Shown here piece by piece: positions 16,781-27,444 of a stretch of DNA of 64,000 nt. This DNA comes from Salinicola acroporae (GTDB lineage Bacteria; Pseudomonadota; Gammaproteobacteria; Pseudomonadales; Halomonadaceae), in the NCBI RefSeq assembly GCF_003206615.1, contig NZ_PZJW01000005.1:226965-290964 (forward strand). The letters run 5' to 3'. How positions within the stretch are numbered: the stretch's first letter is position 1; every line of letters starts with the position of its first letter. The translations under genes were made by a program, and so were the position numbers. The notes beneath the pieces were generated by a model. It saw nothing but the letters and a program-made list of their open reading frames with translations, ran no database searches and was not told the DNA's origin.

Positions 16781-17149
16781 TCGGTGTTGGCGAGGCGACC
16801 TCGCCCATGGCATCCGCGTGGGTTTGGCAATAATCCATAGACAATGATTTCGCCAACTCATTGTCGAGAGAAGACACATCCACTGCCGGGACTTTACCTC
16901 CCTCGTGCACGTTAATGCGAGGGGGAACCCCCGCCTCCCCTTTTTGACGCCACAAGCTTGCGAACCCCTGATCACTTGGGCCACGCTCGGGCCGGCGCAA
17001 AAGGGCATCCTGCCCAATGCGCCTCTTGCGACATCCATGTCGCAAGCCCCGGCGCGTGGCCCAAGCGCCCAGCGCCAGCTTGGAAGGCGTCACGAGGTGG
17101 CTCATTTCTGATCAGGGACCACCTGCAGCTTTTTCAAAATCGAGCGGCG
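16781..17149. other. Intergenic region between convergent kinase and rpoD genes
   Basis: A GGCGAGG/CCTCGCC hairpin at 16789-16805, directly after the kinase stop codon, may end its transcript although it lacks a T run. A GGGG-GAAC-CCCC hairpin near 16920 is followed by TTTTT at 16950-16954. Reading frames across this stretch have no ribosome binding site or family signature, so none is called. Confidence 0.45.
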
Positions 17150-17189
17150 GCAAAAACGAAGCCCCGCCAACCTCTCGGTTGGCGGGGCT
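17150..17189 (-). terminator. Rho-independent terminator of rpoD
   Basis: AGCCCCGCCAACC and GGTTGGCGGGGCT form a perfect 13-bp stem with a TCTC loop (17160-17189). Read on the minus strand it is followed by TCGTTTTTG, a good U tract. It lies 46 bp past the rpoD stop and closes the rpsU-dnaG-rpoD operon. Confidence 0.92.
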
Positions 17190-17235
17190 CGTCGTTCATG
17201 CCCGCGGTAGGGCTTCGCGATAGAGCTTCGCGCGC

Positions 17236-19083
<1,848 letters not shown>

Positions 19084-19150
19084 AGAAACCCTACTCGACG
19101 AAGAAGAATGAAGCACCTGGGGTGACAGCGCGACGCCCCAAAAGCCGGCT

Positions 19151-19180
19151 AGTATAGCGCGCCCCCGCTTTTTGCTGCCA
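19151..19180 (-). promoter_or_regulatory. Internal promoter candidate ahead of rpoD
   Basis: On the minus strand a strong -10 TATACT (19151-19156) is 18 bp from TGGCAG (19175-19180), a weak -35. It lies in the 298-bp dnaG-rpoD gap, about 68 bp upstream of the rpoD start. Operons of this kind usually have an extra promoter for rpoD. Confidence 0.5.
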
Positions 19181-19381
19181 GCTTCTATTACCTTGTCTAC
19201 CAGGTGTGCTAGTGTGTTTGGTTACCTATTTGGTGGCGATCGCCGCCAATTCAACCTCTCCAACCGGGTTATCGGTTGACAACCTCACCGATCGACCACT
19301 TCACGCTTCCCTGCCGGTAGTCTCGATCTTTATTTCGGATGCGCCGACCCACCTACGCTGACACCGGTGAGCCCACGCGGC

Positions 19382-21289
19382 TCACGACCCCTCGGCCAAC
19401 TTGCCGATCAGCTCCCGCAACCGCTGTTTCTCATCCGAACTCAGCGCTCCCGGCCGACGACTCTTCTCCAGCAGTTGCTGGTACTCCTCGACCGGCGTCA
19501 ACCTGGCGCTCTCTCGCTCGAGATGGCGAACCCAATTGTCCAGCTCGCTGGCCCGCACGTCACGGGGGATCGCGAGCTCTCGGCGAACCAGCTGATCGAG
19601 CCGCTCTCCGTCCGGACTGCCATGAAAATGCGCCAGCAGCACTTGAGGACTGCGGTAACGCCCGGCGCGCAACAATTGCACCACCTCGCGGCACAATCGC
19701 CCATCAGGCACCTCGGCGGGGCACCAATCGAGCGATTCCGGCAAGCCGTCGACCAATCCTGGATCGTGCAACAGCAGATGCAATATCCGAGCCGGAATGG
19801 TCAGGGAAAGCGTAGCAGTTCCTGCGCGAGTTGCCGGGAGCCCGCGCCGACTTGCTCGATTATTCCCATTATCGACCGCCGCCCCCGGGTCTGAAGCGGC
19901 TTCGACGTCGCCATCCGCCGTCATCATCAGCGCCTCATAGCCGTCGGCATCTGCCGTCGCGCCCTGACGCGGCGCTGGCACGGCATGACTGGCGAACCAG
20001 TCGGCGAACTGCGACTGCTCGATCCCGCTGCGCGTCGACAGCTCCTTCACCAGCAACGACTTGAGGACTCCCTCGGGCAGATGCTTGAGCATCTCCAGCA
20101 CGGCCGTGACGAAACGCTCTCGGCCCTCGACCTGCTTCAGGTCGCGCCCTTCCGCCGCCTGCTCGAACAGGAACTCCGATAGCGGACTGGCGCAGGTAAT
20201 GCGGTTCTCGAACGCTGCCTGGCCCTCCTGACGCACCAGCGTGTCGGGGTCCTCCCCTTCCGGAAGGAACAGGAAGCGGACCTGACGACCGTCGATCATC
20301 GAAGGCAGCGCCGTCTGCAACGAGCGACGCGCCGCCTGGCGGCCGGCATTATCGCCGTCGAAGCAGAACACCACTTCGTCCACCAGCCGGAACAGCCGCT
20401 GCAGGTGATCGGCGGTCAGCGCCGTGCCCAGGGTAGCGCAGGCATTGCGAATGCCGAACTGCGCCAGCGCCACCACATCCATGTAGCCCTCGACCACCAG
20501 TACCCGCGCAAGCTGTCGGTTGGCCTGACGCGCCTCGAACAACCCGTAGAGTTCGCGCCCCTTGTGGAAGACCGGCGTCTCCGGGGAGTTGAGGTACTTG
20601 GGCTTAGCGTCACCAAGCACCCGCCCGCCAAAAGCGATGGTGCGTCCTTTCCAGTCCCGGATCGGAAACATCACGCGATCGCGAAAACGGTCGTAGGTGC
20701 GCCCGGTCTCCTCGCGGTGCACCAGCAGCCCGTACTCGACCTGAACCGCCTCGCCAATGCCCTGCTCGAGCAGGTATCGCTTGAGCGATTCCCATTCATC
20801 CTCGGCGTAGCCGATGCCGAAGTCCCGGATGACCTCCTGACTCAAGCCTCGTCGCTCGAGGTACTCCCGCGCTTGACGCCCCCCCCCCAAGGCGAGCCGC
20901 TCACGAAAGAAGCGGGCCGCCAGTTCCAGCAGGTTGACGCCTTCCTCACGCTTCTGCTGACGCTGGCGGGCACCCGGGTCCTCGCCACCTTCCCGCTCGA
21001 CCTGCATCCCGGCACGCGACGCGAGCTGCTCGACCGCTTCGGGGAAACGCAGGTTGTCGAACTCCATCAGGAAACGCAGCGCGTTGCCGTGAGCACTACA
21101 CCCGAAGCAGTGATAGAACTGCTTGTCCTGGCTTACCGTGAACGACGGTGAATTTTCCTGGTGAAACGGGCAGAGGCCACTGTGGTTGCGCCCACTTTTC
21201 TTGAGCTGCACCCGCTCGGAGATCACATCGACGATATCGGTGCGCGCCAACAGGTCATCGATGAAGCGCTGGGAGATCTGTCCGGCCAT
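19382..21289 (-). CDS. dnaG: DNA primase
   Basis: Makes RNA primers at the replication fork. It has 635 residues, longer than E. coli (581) and nearer Pseudomonas. The CHC2 zinc ribbon CPFHQENSPSF...YHCFGC is at about 40-64, the basic RNA-polymerase motif GRTIAFGGRVLGDAKPKYLNS near 230-250, the TOPRIM block VVEGYMDVVALAQFG near 265-280, and a DnaB-binding helical domain at the C terminus. A linker rich in Ala, Gly and Asp separates core and helical domain. The start is the ATG at 21289 (MAGQISQRFIDDLL); the longer frame adds 31 unlikely residues. A small hairpin (19367-19385) overlaps the stop codon. It follows rpsU across a terminator. Confidence 0.97.
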   Translation of the reverse strand: MAGQISQRFIDDLLARTDIVDVISERVQLKKSGRNHSGLCPFHQENSPSFTVSQDKQFYHCFGCSAHGNALRFLMEFDNLRFPEAVEQLASRAGMQVEREGGEDPGARQRQQKREEGVNLLELAARFFRERLALGGGRQAREYLERRGLSQEVIRDFGIGYAEDEWESLKRYLLEQGIGEAVQVEYGLLVHREETGRTYDRFRDRVMFPIRDWKGRTIAFGGRVLGDAKPKYLNSPETPVFHKGRELYGLFEARQANRQLARVLVVEGYMDVVALAQFGIRNACATLGTALTADHLQRLFRLVDEVVFCFDGDNAGRQAARRSLQTALPSMIDGRQVRFLFLPEGEDPDTLVRQEGQAAFENRITCASPLSEFLFEQAAEGRDLKQVEGRERFVTAVLEMLKHLPEGVLKSLLVKELSTRSGIEQSQFADWFASHAVPAPRQGATADADGYEALMMTADGDVEAASDPGAAVDNGNNRASRRGLPATRAGTATLSLTIPARILHLLLHDPGLVDGLPESLDWCPAEVPDGRLCREVVQLLRAGRYRSPQVLLAHFHGSPDGERLDQLVRRELAIPRDVRASELDNWVRHLERESARLTPVEEYQQLLEKSRRPGALSSDEKQRLRELIGKLAEGS

Positions 21290-21410
21290 GTCGTCAAGGC
21301 GCTCTGGAGAATCGGACGGGAGGCTGGGGAGGTTCCGTGCTGCCTGACCATGAAGGTAGACCAGCCGGGGAACGCTGCCCATGTGCCGACATCAGTGAAG
21401 GCGGCGGGGT

Positions 21411-21443
21411 AAAAACAAACGGCCACCTTGACGGCGGCCGTTT
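21411..21443 (-). terminator. Intra-operon terminator between rpsU and dnaG
   Basis: AAACGGCC pairs with GGCCGTTT, extended by two more pairs past a mismatch (21417-21443). On the minus strand it is followed by GTTTTT. It lies between the rpsU stop and the dnaG start, exactly where the E. coli operon has its partial terminator that lowers primase output relative to S21. Confidence 0.88.
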
Positions 21444-21483
21444 GATCGTCCCTCTGGAGTGACCGAGGTCACCGCAGTACGGA

Positions 21484-21699
21484 TCAATACAAGCGTTCGA
21501 AACGCTTACGCTCACGCTGCAACTTCTTGGCGTGACGCTTCACGGCAGCCGCAGCTTTGCGCTTGCGAACCGCAGTGGGCTTTTCGTAAGTTTCGCGACG
21601 GCGGACTTCGGATAGAACTCCGGCTTTCTCGCAGGAGCGTTTGAAGCGACGCAGCGCGACGTCGAACGGCTCGTTATCACGTACTTTAACAGCGGGCAT
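21484..21699 (-). CDS. rpsU: 30S ribosomal protein S21
   Basis: A 71-residue, very basic ribosomal protein needed for initiation of translation. The whole sequence is the standard gammaproteobacterial S21, with [20 protein letters not shown] at the N terminus and [18 protein letters not shown] at the end. AGGTGAG precedes the ATG at 7-8 nt spacing. First gene of the rpsU-dnaG-rpoD operon, divergent from tsaD. Confidence 0.99.
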   Translation of the reverse strand: MPAVKVRDNEPFDVALRRFKRSCEKAGVLSEVRRRETYEKPTAVRKRKAAAAVKRHAKKLQRERKRFERLY

Positions 21700-21868
21700 G
21701 AAGCACTCACCTACCTTGGGAATTGAGTTCGGTTTGAACGCACGCCCGAGAAGACGATCCGTGCGGTTTCAGACGGCGCTACGAGGGATGATTCACTCCC
21801 TCGCCGATCGTCTGCAACGCCACATACCTGATCTTCAGGGCGCACGACCCAGTCCTGCAGAGCAGAGC

Positions 21869-21897
21869 ATTCTAGTCCTGCCCATGAACCAATGCAA
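21869..21897 (-). promoter_or_regulatory. Main promoter of the rpsU-dnaG-rpoD operon
   Basis: On the minus strand TTGCAT (21892-21897) and TAGAAT (21869-21874) have the ideal 17-bp spacing. The leader to the rpsU ATG is about 160 nt. tsaD starts 78 bp to the other side. Confidence 0.8.
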
Positions 21898-21974
21898 ATA
21901 CCTTTTCGACGGCGTAAACTAGCGCGCCTTCCGCTTCAGCATTTCCTTCAACGACTCCGACGGATGATTCGACC

Positions 21975-23003
21975 ATGCGCGTGCTGGGTATCGAAACTTC
22001 GTGCGACGAAACCGGCGTCGCGCTCTATGACACCGACGCCGGGCTGCTGGCCGATGCGCTCTACAGCCAGGTAGCCCTGCACGCCGAATTCGGTGGTGTC
22101 GTACCGGAGCTGGCCTCCCGCGACCACACCCGCAAGCTGCTGCCACTGATCGATCAGGTACTGGCCGACGCGCAGCTGACCAAGCAGGACCTGGACGCGA
22201 TCGCCTATACCGCCGGGCCCGGACTGGTCGGCGCGCTGATGGTCGGCGCCTGCACCGCTCACGGCATGGCGCGCGCGCTCGACATTCCGGTGCTCGGCGT
22301 GCATCACATGGAAGGCCACCTGCTGGCACCGATGCTGGAAGAGACAGCCCCCGCGTTTCCGTTCGTCGCGCTGCTGGTCTCCGGGGGTCACACCCAACTG
22401 GTCGACGTGCGCGGCCTGGGCGACTATCGCTTGCTGGGCGAATCCGTCGACGACGCCGCCGGCGAAGCCTTCGACAAGGTCGCCAAGATGCTCGAGCTAC
22501 CCTATCCCGGCGGCCCGCAGGTCGCCGCACTAGCAGAGCGGGGCCGCAGCGAACGCTTTCGCTTCCCCCGCCCGATGACCGATCGGCCGGGGCTCGACTT
22601 CAGTTTTTCCGGGCTCAAGACCCACACCTTGACCGCGCTGCGTCAGCTACGCGAGCAGGACGCCCTCGACAACCAGGCCCGGGCCGATGTCGCCCGAGCC
22701 TTCGAGGATGCCGTCGTCGACACCTTGATCATCAAGTGCCGGCGCGCCCTCAAGGAGAGTGGCCGGGAGAGGCTGGTCGTCGCCGGAGGGGTCAGCGCCA
22801 ACCGGCGCCTGCGCGAGACGCTCGACATCGCGCTGACCAGGCTGGGGGCCAGGGCATTCTATCCGCGCGGACGCTTCTGCACCGACAACGGCGCCATGAT
22901 CGCCTACGCCGGTGCGCAGCGGCTGATCGCCGGCCAGCGCAGCGACGCGATACAGCCGAGGCCACGCTGGCCGCTGGCGGAGCTGACGCCTCCCCGGCGC
23001 TAA
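21975..23003 (+). CDS. tsaD: tRNA N6-threonylcarbamoyladenosine transferase TsaD
   Basis: Transfers threonylcarbamoyl from TC-AMP to A37 of ANN-decoding tRNAs, together with TsaB and TsaE. It has 342 residues, the usual length. The ASKHA-fold N terminus is [17 protein letters not shown]; the metal ligands His111 and His115 are in [10 protein letters not shown]; the ATP site is GGHTQL near 139 and [23 protein letters not shown] and the [12 protein letters not shown] block follow. Divergent from rpsU, the common arrangement in this class. Its stop overlaps the stop of convergent plsY by 4 bp. Confidence 0.98.
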   Translation: MRVLGIETSCDETGVALYDTDAGLLADALYSQVALHAEFGGVVPELASRDHTRKLLPLIDQVLADAQLTKQDLDAIAYTAGPGLVGALMVGACTAHGMARALDIPVLGVHHMEGHLLAPMLEETAPAFPFVALLVSGGHTQLVDVRGLGDYRLLGESVDDAAGEAFDKVAKMLELPYPGGPQVAALAERGRSERFRFPRPMTDRPGLDFSFSGLKTHTLTALRQLREQDALDNQARADVARAFEDAVVDTLIIKCRRALKESGRERLVVAGGVSANRRLRETLDIALTRLGARAFYPRGRFCTDNGAMIAYAGAQRLIAGQRSDAIQPRPRWPLAELTPPRR

Positions 23004-23656
23004 TCCCGGTCATCGCCCTCGCGCCGGTCACGCAGGGCGTCTTCTTCATCGAAAGGATCGGCCAGCGCCGGCTCGTGCGCCTCGCGGCGCCGCTCCCGCC
23101 ACAGCCGAATGTTCCAGGCGTGGCGTGCCAGCACCAGCAGCGAGAACACGCAGATGACGCCCGTCATCGGCGGCACCAGCCAGTAGCTGAGCAGCGGTGC
23201 CAGCAGCGCCGATGCCAATGACGCCACGGCTGCCGTGCGCACTCGCCAGGCGAGCAGGAACCAGCAGAGCGCACAGACCAACGCCACCGGCGTCGCCAGC
23301 ATCAACAGTACGCCAAACGCGCTGGCCACAGCCTTGCCACCTCGTCCCCGATGCCAGACCGGGCAGCTATGCCCGACCAGCACGCTCAACCCCACCAGTC
23401 CCTGGGCCCAGACCGAGAGCGACAGCGCACCCGCCAGCCACAGCACCGGCATTCCCTTGACCGCATCGATGACCAGCGTCACCAGCGCCGGACGCCAGCC
23501 GAAGGCCCGCAGGACATTGGAGAATCCCGGATTGCCCGAGCCTGCCCAGCGCGGATCGCGCAGCCCCCAGGCCCGGCAGACCCAGATCGCGCCGAGCAGC
23601 GAACCACTGAGATAGCCAGCCGCCATCAGCAGGCCGGTGACAACGATCGGTGGCAA
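23000..23656 (-). CDS. plsY: Glycerol-3-phosphate acyltransferase PlsY (variant motifs)
   Basis: Inner-membrane enzyme that acylates glycerol-3-phosphate from acyl-phosphate, the first step of phospholipid synthesis. It has 218 residues with about five helices; motif 1 is SGSLLGAIW, motif 2 [15 protein letters not shown], motif 3 [17 protein letters not shown]. Two normally conserved spots differ: GATN is GFSN and GGKGVAT is GGKAVAS. The C-terminal tail of about 35 residues is highly charged ([15 protein letters not shown]). The start is a TTG with GGGG 9 nt ahead; the next in-frame ATG would cut the first helix. Location next to tsaD and folB is typical for gammaproteobacterial plsY. Confidence 0.88.
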   Translation of the reverse strand: MPPIVVTGLLMAAGYLSGSLLGAIWVCRAWGLRDPRWAGSGNPGFSNVLRAFGWRPALVTLVIDAVKGMPVLWLAGALSLSVWAQGLVGLSVLVGHSCPVWHRGRGGKAVASAFGVLLMLATPVALVCALCWFLLAWRVRTAAVASLASALLAPLLSYWLVPPMTGVICVFSLLVLARHAWNIRLWRERRREAHEPALADPFDEEDALRDRREGDDRD

Positions 23657-23815
23657 GACGTCATTCCCCTTGACCGCGCGGCGCGGACATCATCGAGAGC
23701 CCTGATTCTGCCACTCTCATCGCGTACAATCGACGCCACCCTGGACGGCGGTCCGCCTAGACCAGCCGCCCGCACGATGAACGCTGACGGACATCAGCGC
23801 TGACGAGGAGGTCGC

Positions 23816-24169
23816 GTGGATCAGGTATTGATCGAAGGCTTGAGCCTGGAGACGGTGATCGGCGTCTACGACTGGGAACGCAAGGTGCGCCAACGCCTCG
23901 AGCTGGATCTGGAGCTGCGCACCGACATTCGCCCGGCGGCCCGTGCCGACGATCTCTCCCGGACGCTCGACTATGCCGCCATCTGCCAGCGCCTCTCCGA
24001 CTACGCCGACGCCAACGCCCATGGCCTGGTCGAGACGTTTGCGGAGCGCGTCGCGGCGCTGCTGCTCGACGAGTTCGGCATCCGTCACCTGCGCCTGACC
24101 GTTCGCAAGCCGGGAGCGGTGGCCGCGGCACGCGCCGTGGGCGTGCGCATCGAGCGCAGCGTCGACTGA
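23816..24169 (+). CDS. folB: Dihydroneopterin aldolase
   Basis: Converts 7,8-dihydroneopterin to 6-hydroxymethyl-dihydropterin and glycolaldehyde in folate synthesis. 117 residues. The N-terminal block IEGLSLETVIGVYDWER carries the conserved Glu21; LDYAAICQRL and LVETFAERVAALLL are the middle helices; the catalytic Lys is in LTVRKPGAV. The start is GTG with GAGGAGG at 3-4 nt spacing. The stop overlaps the folK start as TGATG, so translation is coupled. Confidence 0.95.
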   Translation: MDQVLIEGLSLETVIGVYDWERKVRQRLELDLELRTDIRPAARADDLSRTLDYAAICQRLSDYADANAHGLVETFAERVAALLLDEFGIRHLRLTVRKPGAVAAARAVGVRIERSVD

Positions 24170-24699
24170 TGCCGCTGGTCGCTCTCGGGCTAGGCAGCAA
24201 CATCCGGCGCCAGCACCATCTGAGCCGGGCGCTGGAGGCACTGAAATCGCTGGCCGCACCTCACCCGCTGCAGCTCTCCCGGGTCTTCGAAAGCCCGGCG
24301 GTCGGCTTCGACGACGCGCGCCCGTTCTACAACATGGTAGTGGCCTTCGAGACCGAACTCTCCCCGGCGACGATCGACCGTCATTGCAAGGCGATCGAAC
24401 GGGACAACGGCCGACCGGCCGGCCCAGCCAAGTTCGTCGCCCGCACCCTGGACATCGACCTGCTGCTGTGGGGCGACAGCGTCACGTGCGACGGCACCCG
24501 GCGGCTACCGCGGGAAGACATCGACCGCTATGCTTTCGTGCTCCATCCGCTGGCGGAGCTGCTGCCGGCGCACCGGCATCCGGTCAGTGGCGTCACGTTC
24601 GCCGCGCTGTGGGCGTCCTTCGACGCCACTCACCAGCCCCACCGGCCGATCGACTTCGCCTGGGGCAAGCGACGGATATCCCGAAGCGACGAGACCTGA
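24169..24699 (+). CDS. folK: HPPK, 6-hydroxymethyl-7,8-dihydropterin pyrophosphokinase
   Basis: Transfers pyrophosphate from ATP to 6-hydroxymethyl-dihydropterin, the step after FolB. 176 residues. The N terminus ALGLGSNIRRQHHL is the family GLGSN signature; FYNMVVAFET follows; the metal-binding block RTLDIDLLLWGD near residues 95-106 holds the two aspartates; P.....RAFVLxPLxE-type residues appear as DRYAFVLHPLAELLP. Coupled to folB by a one-base overlap. No folP is adjacent. Confidence 0.95.
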   Translation: MPLVALGLGSNIRRQHHLSRALEALKSLAAPHPLQLSRVFESPAVGFDDARPFYNMVVAFETELSPATIDRHCKAIERDNGRPAGPAKFVARTLDIDLLLWGDSVTCDGTRRLPREDIDRYAFVLHPLAELLPAHRHPVSGVTFAALWASFDATHQPHRPIDFAWGKRRISRSDET

Positions 24700-24866
24700 T
24701 GTCGAAGCCGCTCACTACCGCGCCCCGAACCCGGCGCATCGGGGCAGGAAGTCCGGAGCCGGAAGTTCGAAGAGCAGTGACATGTGCGGCAATATCCACA
24801 ATCTTTGCCGATTGCCTGAACCGTCACTGCCATGCGTTGCGCCACACTTAGGAACCGTCGCCATTC

Positions 24867-26405
24867 GTGAAAAAGCCTGCCCCTATGCCTCCATCGCTCA
24901 GCAGTCGACGTGACTGGCCGCGGCTGTCACGCCTGAGCTTCAAGCTGTTCGCCATCATCCTGGTCACCAATGTACTGATCAGCGGCCTGGTATTCGTGTT
25001 CGTCTCGAGAAGTCTGGACGAGGGATTCGTCAACTACCTGGAACGCAGCCAGTCGACACGGGCCGAAACGCTAGCCAACGCGCTGGGGGAGCAGTGGACG
25101 CAGCGCGGCAGCTGGCAGTGGCTGCGCGACAATCCCCGCGCCTGGCAGAGCCTGGTCCGCAGCCAGCTATGGTCGAGCGACCGCCACCCCCCGACCGGGA
25201 TCGATCGGCAACTTTCCGACGCCCGCGGCTATGTGCTGCTCGACGAGTTGAGCAACCCCGTCATCGGTGAACCCCTGCTCAAGCCGCCACCCCAGGACCT
25301 CGATCTGGACATCCCGCCGCCGCCGGAGCCGCACTTCGTTCCCATCCGCAGCGGCGACAAGCTGGTGGGGCAACTCGGCTATCTCCCGCCGGAACGCCTC
25401 ATGGCGCGCATGGACCAGATATTTCTCGAGCGCCAGCAGCGCAATCTCACGATCATCGTCGGCTCGCTGTTTCTGACCTCGCTATTGCTGGCGGGCGGGC
25501 TGGCCTGGTGGTTGGGGCGCCGTGCCCGGTTCATGACGCTGGCCACCCGGCGCCTGACCCTGGGCGACTACAGCGTGCGCCTGTCCGAACGCGGCCGCGA
25601 CGAATTGTCGAGCCTCTCCGCGGATTTCAACCAACTGGCCGAGACGCTCGAGGCCAACCGCCGCGCCAGGCAGCGCTGGGTCGCGGATATCGCTCATGAA
25701 CTGCGCACGCCGCTGGCGGTGCTGCGGGGCGAGATCGAGGCCATGCAGGATGGCGTGCGGCCGCTGTCGCCGGACAACCTGGGATCGCTGCAACAGGAGG
25801 TCGACCAGCTTGGGCATCTGGTCGAGGATCTGCGGCTGCTCGCCCAGAGCGACGCTGGCGCACTGGACATGCATCTGGTTCCGGTGGATCTCGAGGAGTC
25901 GCTGGTCCAGCGGCTCGAGGATAGCGAGTTGCGGTTGGAGAGCCACGGCCTGACCCTTCGGCTCGATACCGTCCCCGTCTGGGTGCGCGCCGACAGCCAG
26001 CGCCTGCGCCAGCTATGGGACAACCTGCTCTCCAACACCATTGCCTATACCGACGGCCCCGGCACGTTGCGCGTCACCCTGCGACAACGTCACGACCAGG
26101 CAGAGGTAGTCTGGGAGGATACGCCGCCGGGAGTGCCGGCCGACGAACTGCCTCGCCTGACCGAGCGGCTATATCGGGTCGAGGGCTCACGTAACCGACG
26201 CAGCGGCGGCAGCGGGCTGGGTCTCTCCATCGCCCGGGCGCTGATCGAAGCCCAGGGTGGAGTACTGACACCCTCCGCTTCGCCACTAGGCGGGTTGCGA
26301 TGGACGCTGGCATTTCCGCTGGACCTGCCCGCCAAATCCTCCGCCGAGCCCTGCCTTCCCGCCGGGGAGCCGGCCAGTAGCAGCGGCAGCCATACCAATC
26401 GATAG
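24867..26405 (+). CDS. baeS: Envelope-stress sensor histidine kinase BaeS
   Basis: Inner-membrane sensor of the BaeSR system, which responds to envelope damage and toxic compounds and induces RND efflux. 512 residues: helix 1 near 24-44, periplasmic domain about 45-190 with a Pro-rich PPPQDLDLDIPPPPEP stretch, helix 2 near 192-214, HAMP, H-box WVADIAHELRTPLAVLRGE with phospho-His near 282, N-box LWDNLLSNTIAYT, and the BaeS-type VWEDTPPGVP and SRNRRSGGSGLGLSIA boxes. The start is GTG at 24867; an ATG six codons later is possible. The paired regulator gene follows after 12 bp. No mdtABC efflux genes are adjacent. Confidence 0.88.
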   Translation: MKKPAPMPPSLSSRRDWPRLSRLSFKLFAIILVTNVLISGLVFVFVSRSLDEGFVNYLERSQSTRAETLANALGEQWTQRGSWQWLRDNPRAWQSLVRSQLWSSDRHPPTGIDRQLSDARGYVLLDELSNPVIGEPLLKPPPQDLDLDIPPPPEPHFVPIRSGDKLVGQLGYLPPERLMARMDQIFLERQQRNLTIIVGSLFLTSLLLAGGLAWWLGRRARFMTLATRRLTLGDYSVRLSERGRDELSSLSADFNQLAETLEANRRARQRWVADIAHELRTPLAVLRGEIEAMQDGVRPLSPDNLGSLQQEVDQLGHLVEDLRLLAQSDAGALDMHLVPVDLEESLVQRLEDSELRLESHGLTLRLDTVPVWVRADSQRLRQLWDNLLSNTIAYTDGPGTLRVTLRQRHDQAEVVWEDTPPGVPADELPRLTERLYRVEGSRNRRSGGSGLGLSIARALIEAQGGVLTPSASPLGGLRWTLAFPLDLPAKSSAEPCLPAGEPASSSGSHTNR

Positions 26406-26417
26406 GGAGCCGGTTTG

Positions 26418-27110
26418 ATGAATGACACCATTCTGATCGTCGAGGATGAACCCAAGATCGCCCGCCTGGTCGCCGATTATCTGTCGAAGAGCGGCTATGC
26501 CTCCGACCACATCGACCACGGTAACGCCGTCATGGAGTGGCTGGAGGAGAACCAGCCGATGCTGGTGCTGCTCGATCTAATGCTGCCCGGTACCGATGGC
26601 CTCACCCTGTGCCGCCAGATTCGCGAGCGATTTCCCGCCATCCCTGTGATCATGCTGACCGCACGGGTCGAAGAAGTGGATCGGTTGCTGGGGCTCGAAC
26701 TGGGCGCCGACGACTATATCTGCAAACCTTTCAGCCCCCGGGAAGTCGTGGCGCGCGTCAAGGCCGTACTGCGACGCAGCCACGGCATCACCGGCACAGA
26801 CGAAGCGACCCCTGAAGGGGATCACCTGACCCTGGACGAGGATGGCTGGCGTGCCATGGCGGGAAGCGAGGACCTCAACCTGACCGCCGTCGAGTTCCAG
26901 TTGCTCAAGGTGATGATGCACAGCCCGGGCCGAATATTCTCCCGCGACCAGTTGATGGACCACATGTATCGCGACCACCGCATCGTCTCGGAGCGCACCG
27001 TCGACAGCCACGTCAAGAAACTGCGCCGCAAGATCGCCGACGTCTGGCCCGAGCGGGACATCATCCGCTCTGTCTACGGGGTCGGCTACAAGTACCAGCC
27101 GGAGGAGTGA
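26418..27110 (+). CDS. baeR: Response regulator BaeR
   Basis: OmpR/PhoB-type transcription factor, 230 residues. The receiver domain has the acidic pair in VEDEPK, the acceptor Asp in LLDLMLPGTDGLTLCRQIR, and the conserved Lys in DDYICKPFSPREVV. The winged-helix domain follows from about 135 and ends RTVDSHVKKLRRKI...SVYGVGYKY. LMLPGTDGLTLCR and LELGADDYICKPFSPREVV agree almost fully with E. coli BaeR, which supports the specific name. The ATG at 26418 is used, with GGGAG 8 nt ahead. Confidence 0.92.
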   Translation: MNDTILIVEDEPKIARLVADYLSKSGYASDHIDHGNAVMEWLEENQPMLVLLDLMLPGTDGLTLCRQIRERFPAIPVIMLTARVEEVDRLLGLELGADDYICKPFSPREVVARVKAVLRRSHGITGTDEATPEGDHLTLDEDGWRAMAGSEDLNLTAVEFQLLKVMMHSPGRIFSRDQLMDHMYRDHRIVSERTVDSHVKKLRRKIADVWPERDIIRSVYGVGYKYQPEE

Positions 27111-27182
27111 GGCCGGCGACCGGCCTGGGAAGCGAGGCCCCCCTTCCCCTGCGGTAGCGGTGGTTGCCGGGTGGTGCCCCAG

Positions 27183-27444
27183 GGCCTGTTCACGCGATAC
27201 GCCGCGAGCCGCGTTGCTGCGTCAATGCATTCAGGCAAGGCGCGGGGCCCCGGCAAGGGGGGTTCCTCACCCAGCCACGCCACGAAGCCTGGGCGTATTG
27301 GACGCGCAACCCGAAGTGTCGGGCCGTTTTTTCGCGAGGCATCGTGCTGAGCCAGGCGCTTGGCGCCACTAAAACCCCAGGGTCGCGCCTGGACTCACGA
27401 AACAACGGGCTCCGTCACGACCGTGTGGATAATGTGAACAGGCC
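27183..27444. repeat. 262-bp non-coding element bounded by an 11-bp inverted repeat
   Basis: GGCCTGTTCAC (27183-27193) and GTGAACAGGCC (27434-27444) are perfect inverted repeats at the two ends. Inside are GC-rich segments such as GCGAGCCGCGTTGCTGCGT and a TGTGGATAAT next to the right end. Pseudomonas and Halomonas genomes carry many interspersed copies of sequences beginning GGCCTGTTCAC and holding a GAGCCGCGTTGCTGCGT core, so this is probably one of them. It has no gene of its own. Its right end overlaps the 3' end of the macrodomain gene and supplies its last codons and stop. Confidence 0.7.

Noticed and set aside
16760..17105. Minus-strand frames between the kinase and rpoD
   Set aside because: They overlap the kinase 3' end, lack start signals and have no family match.
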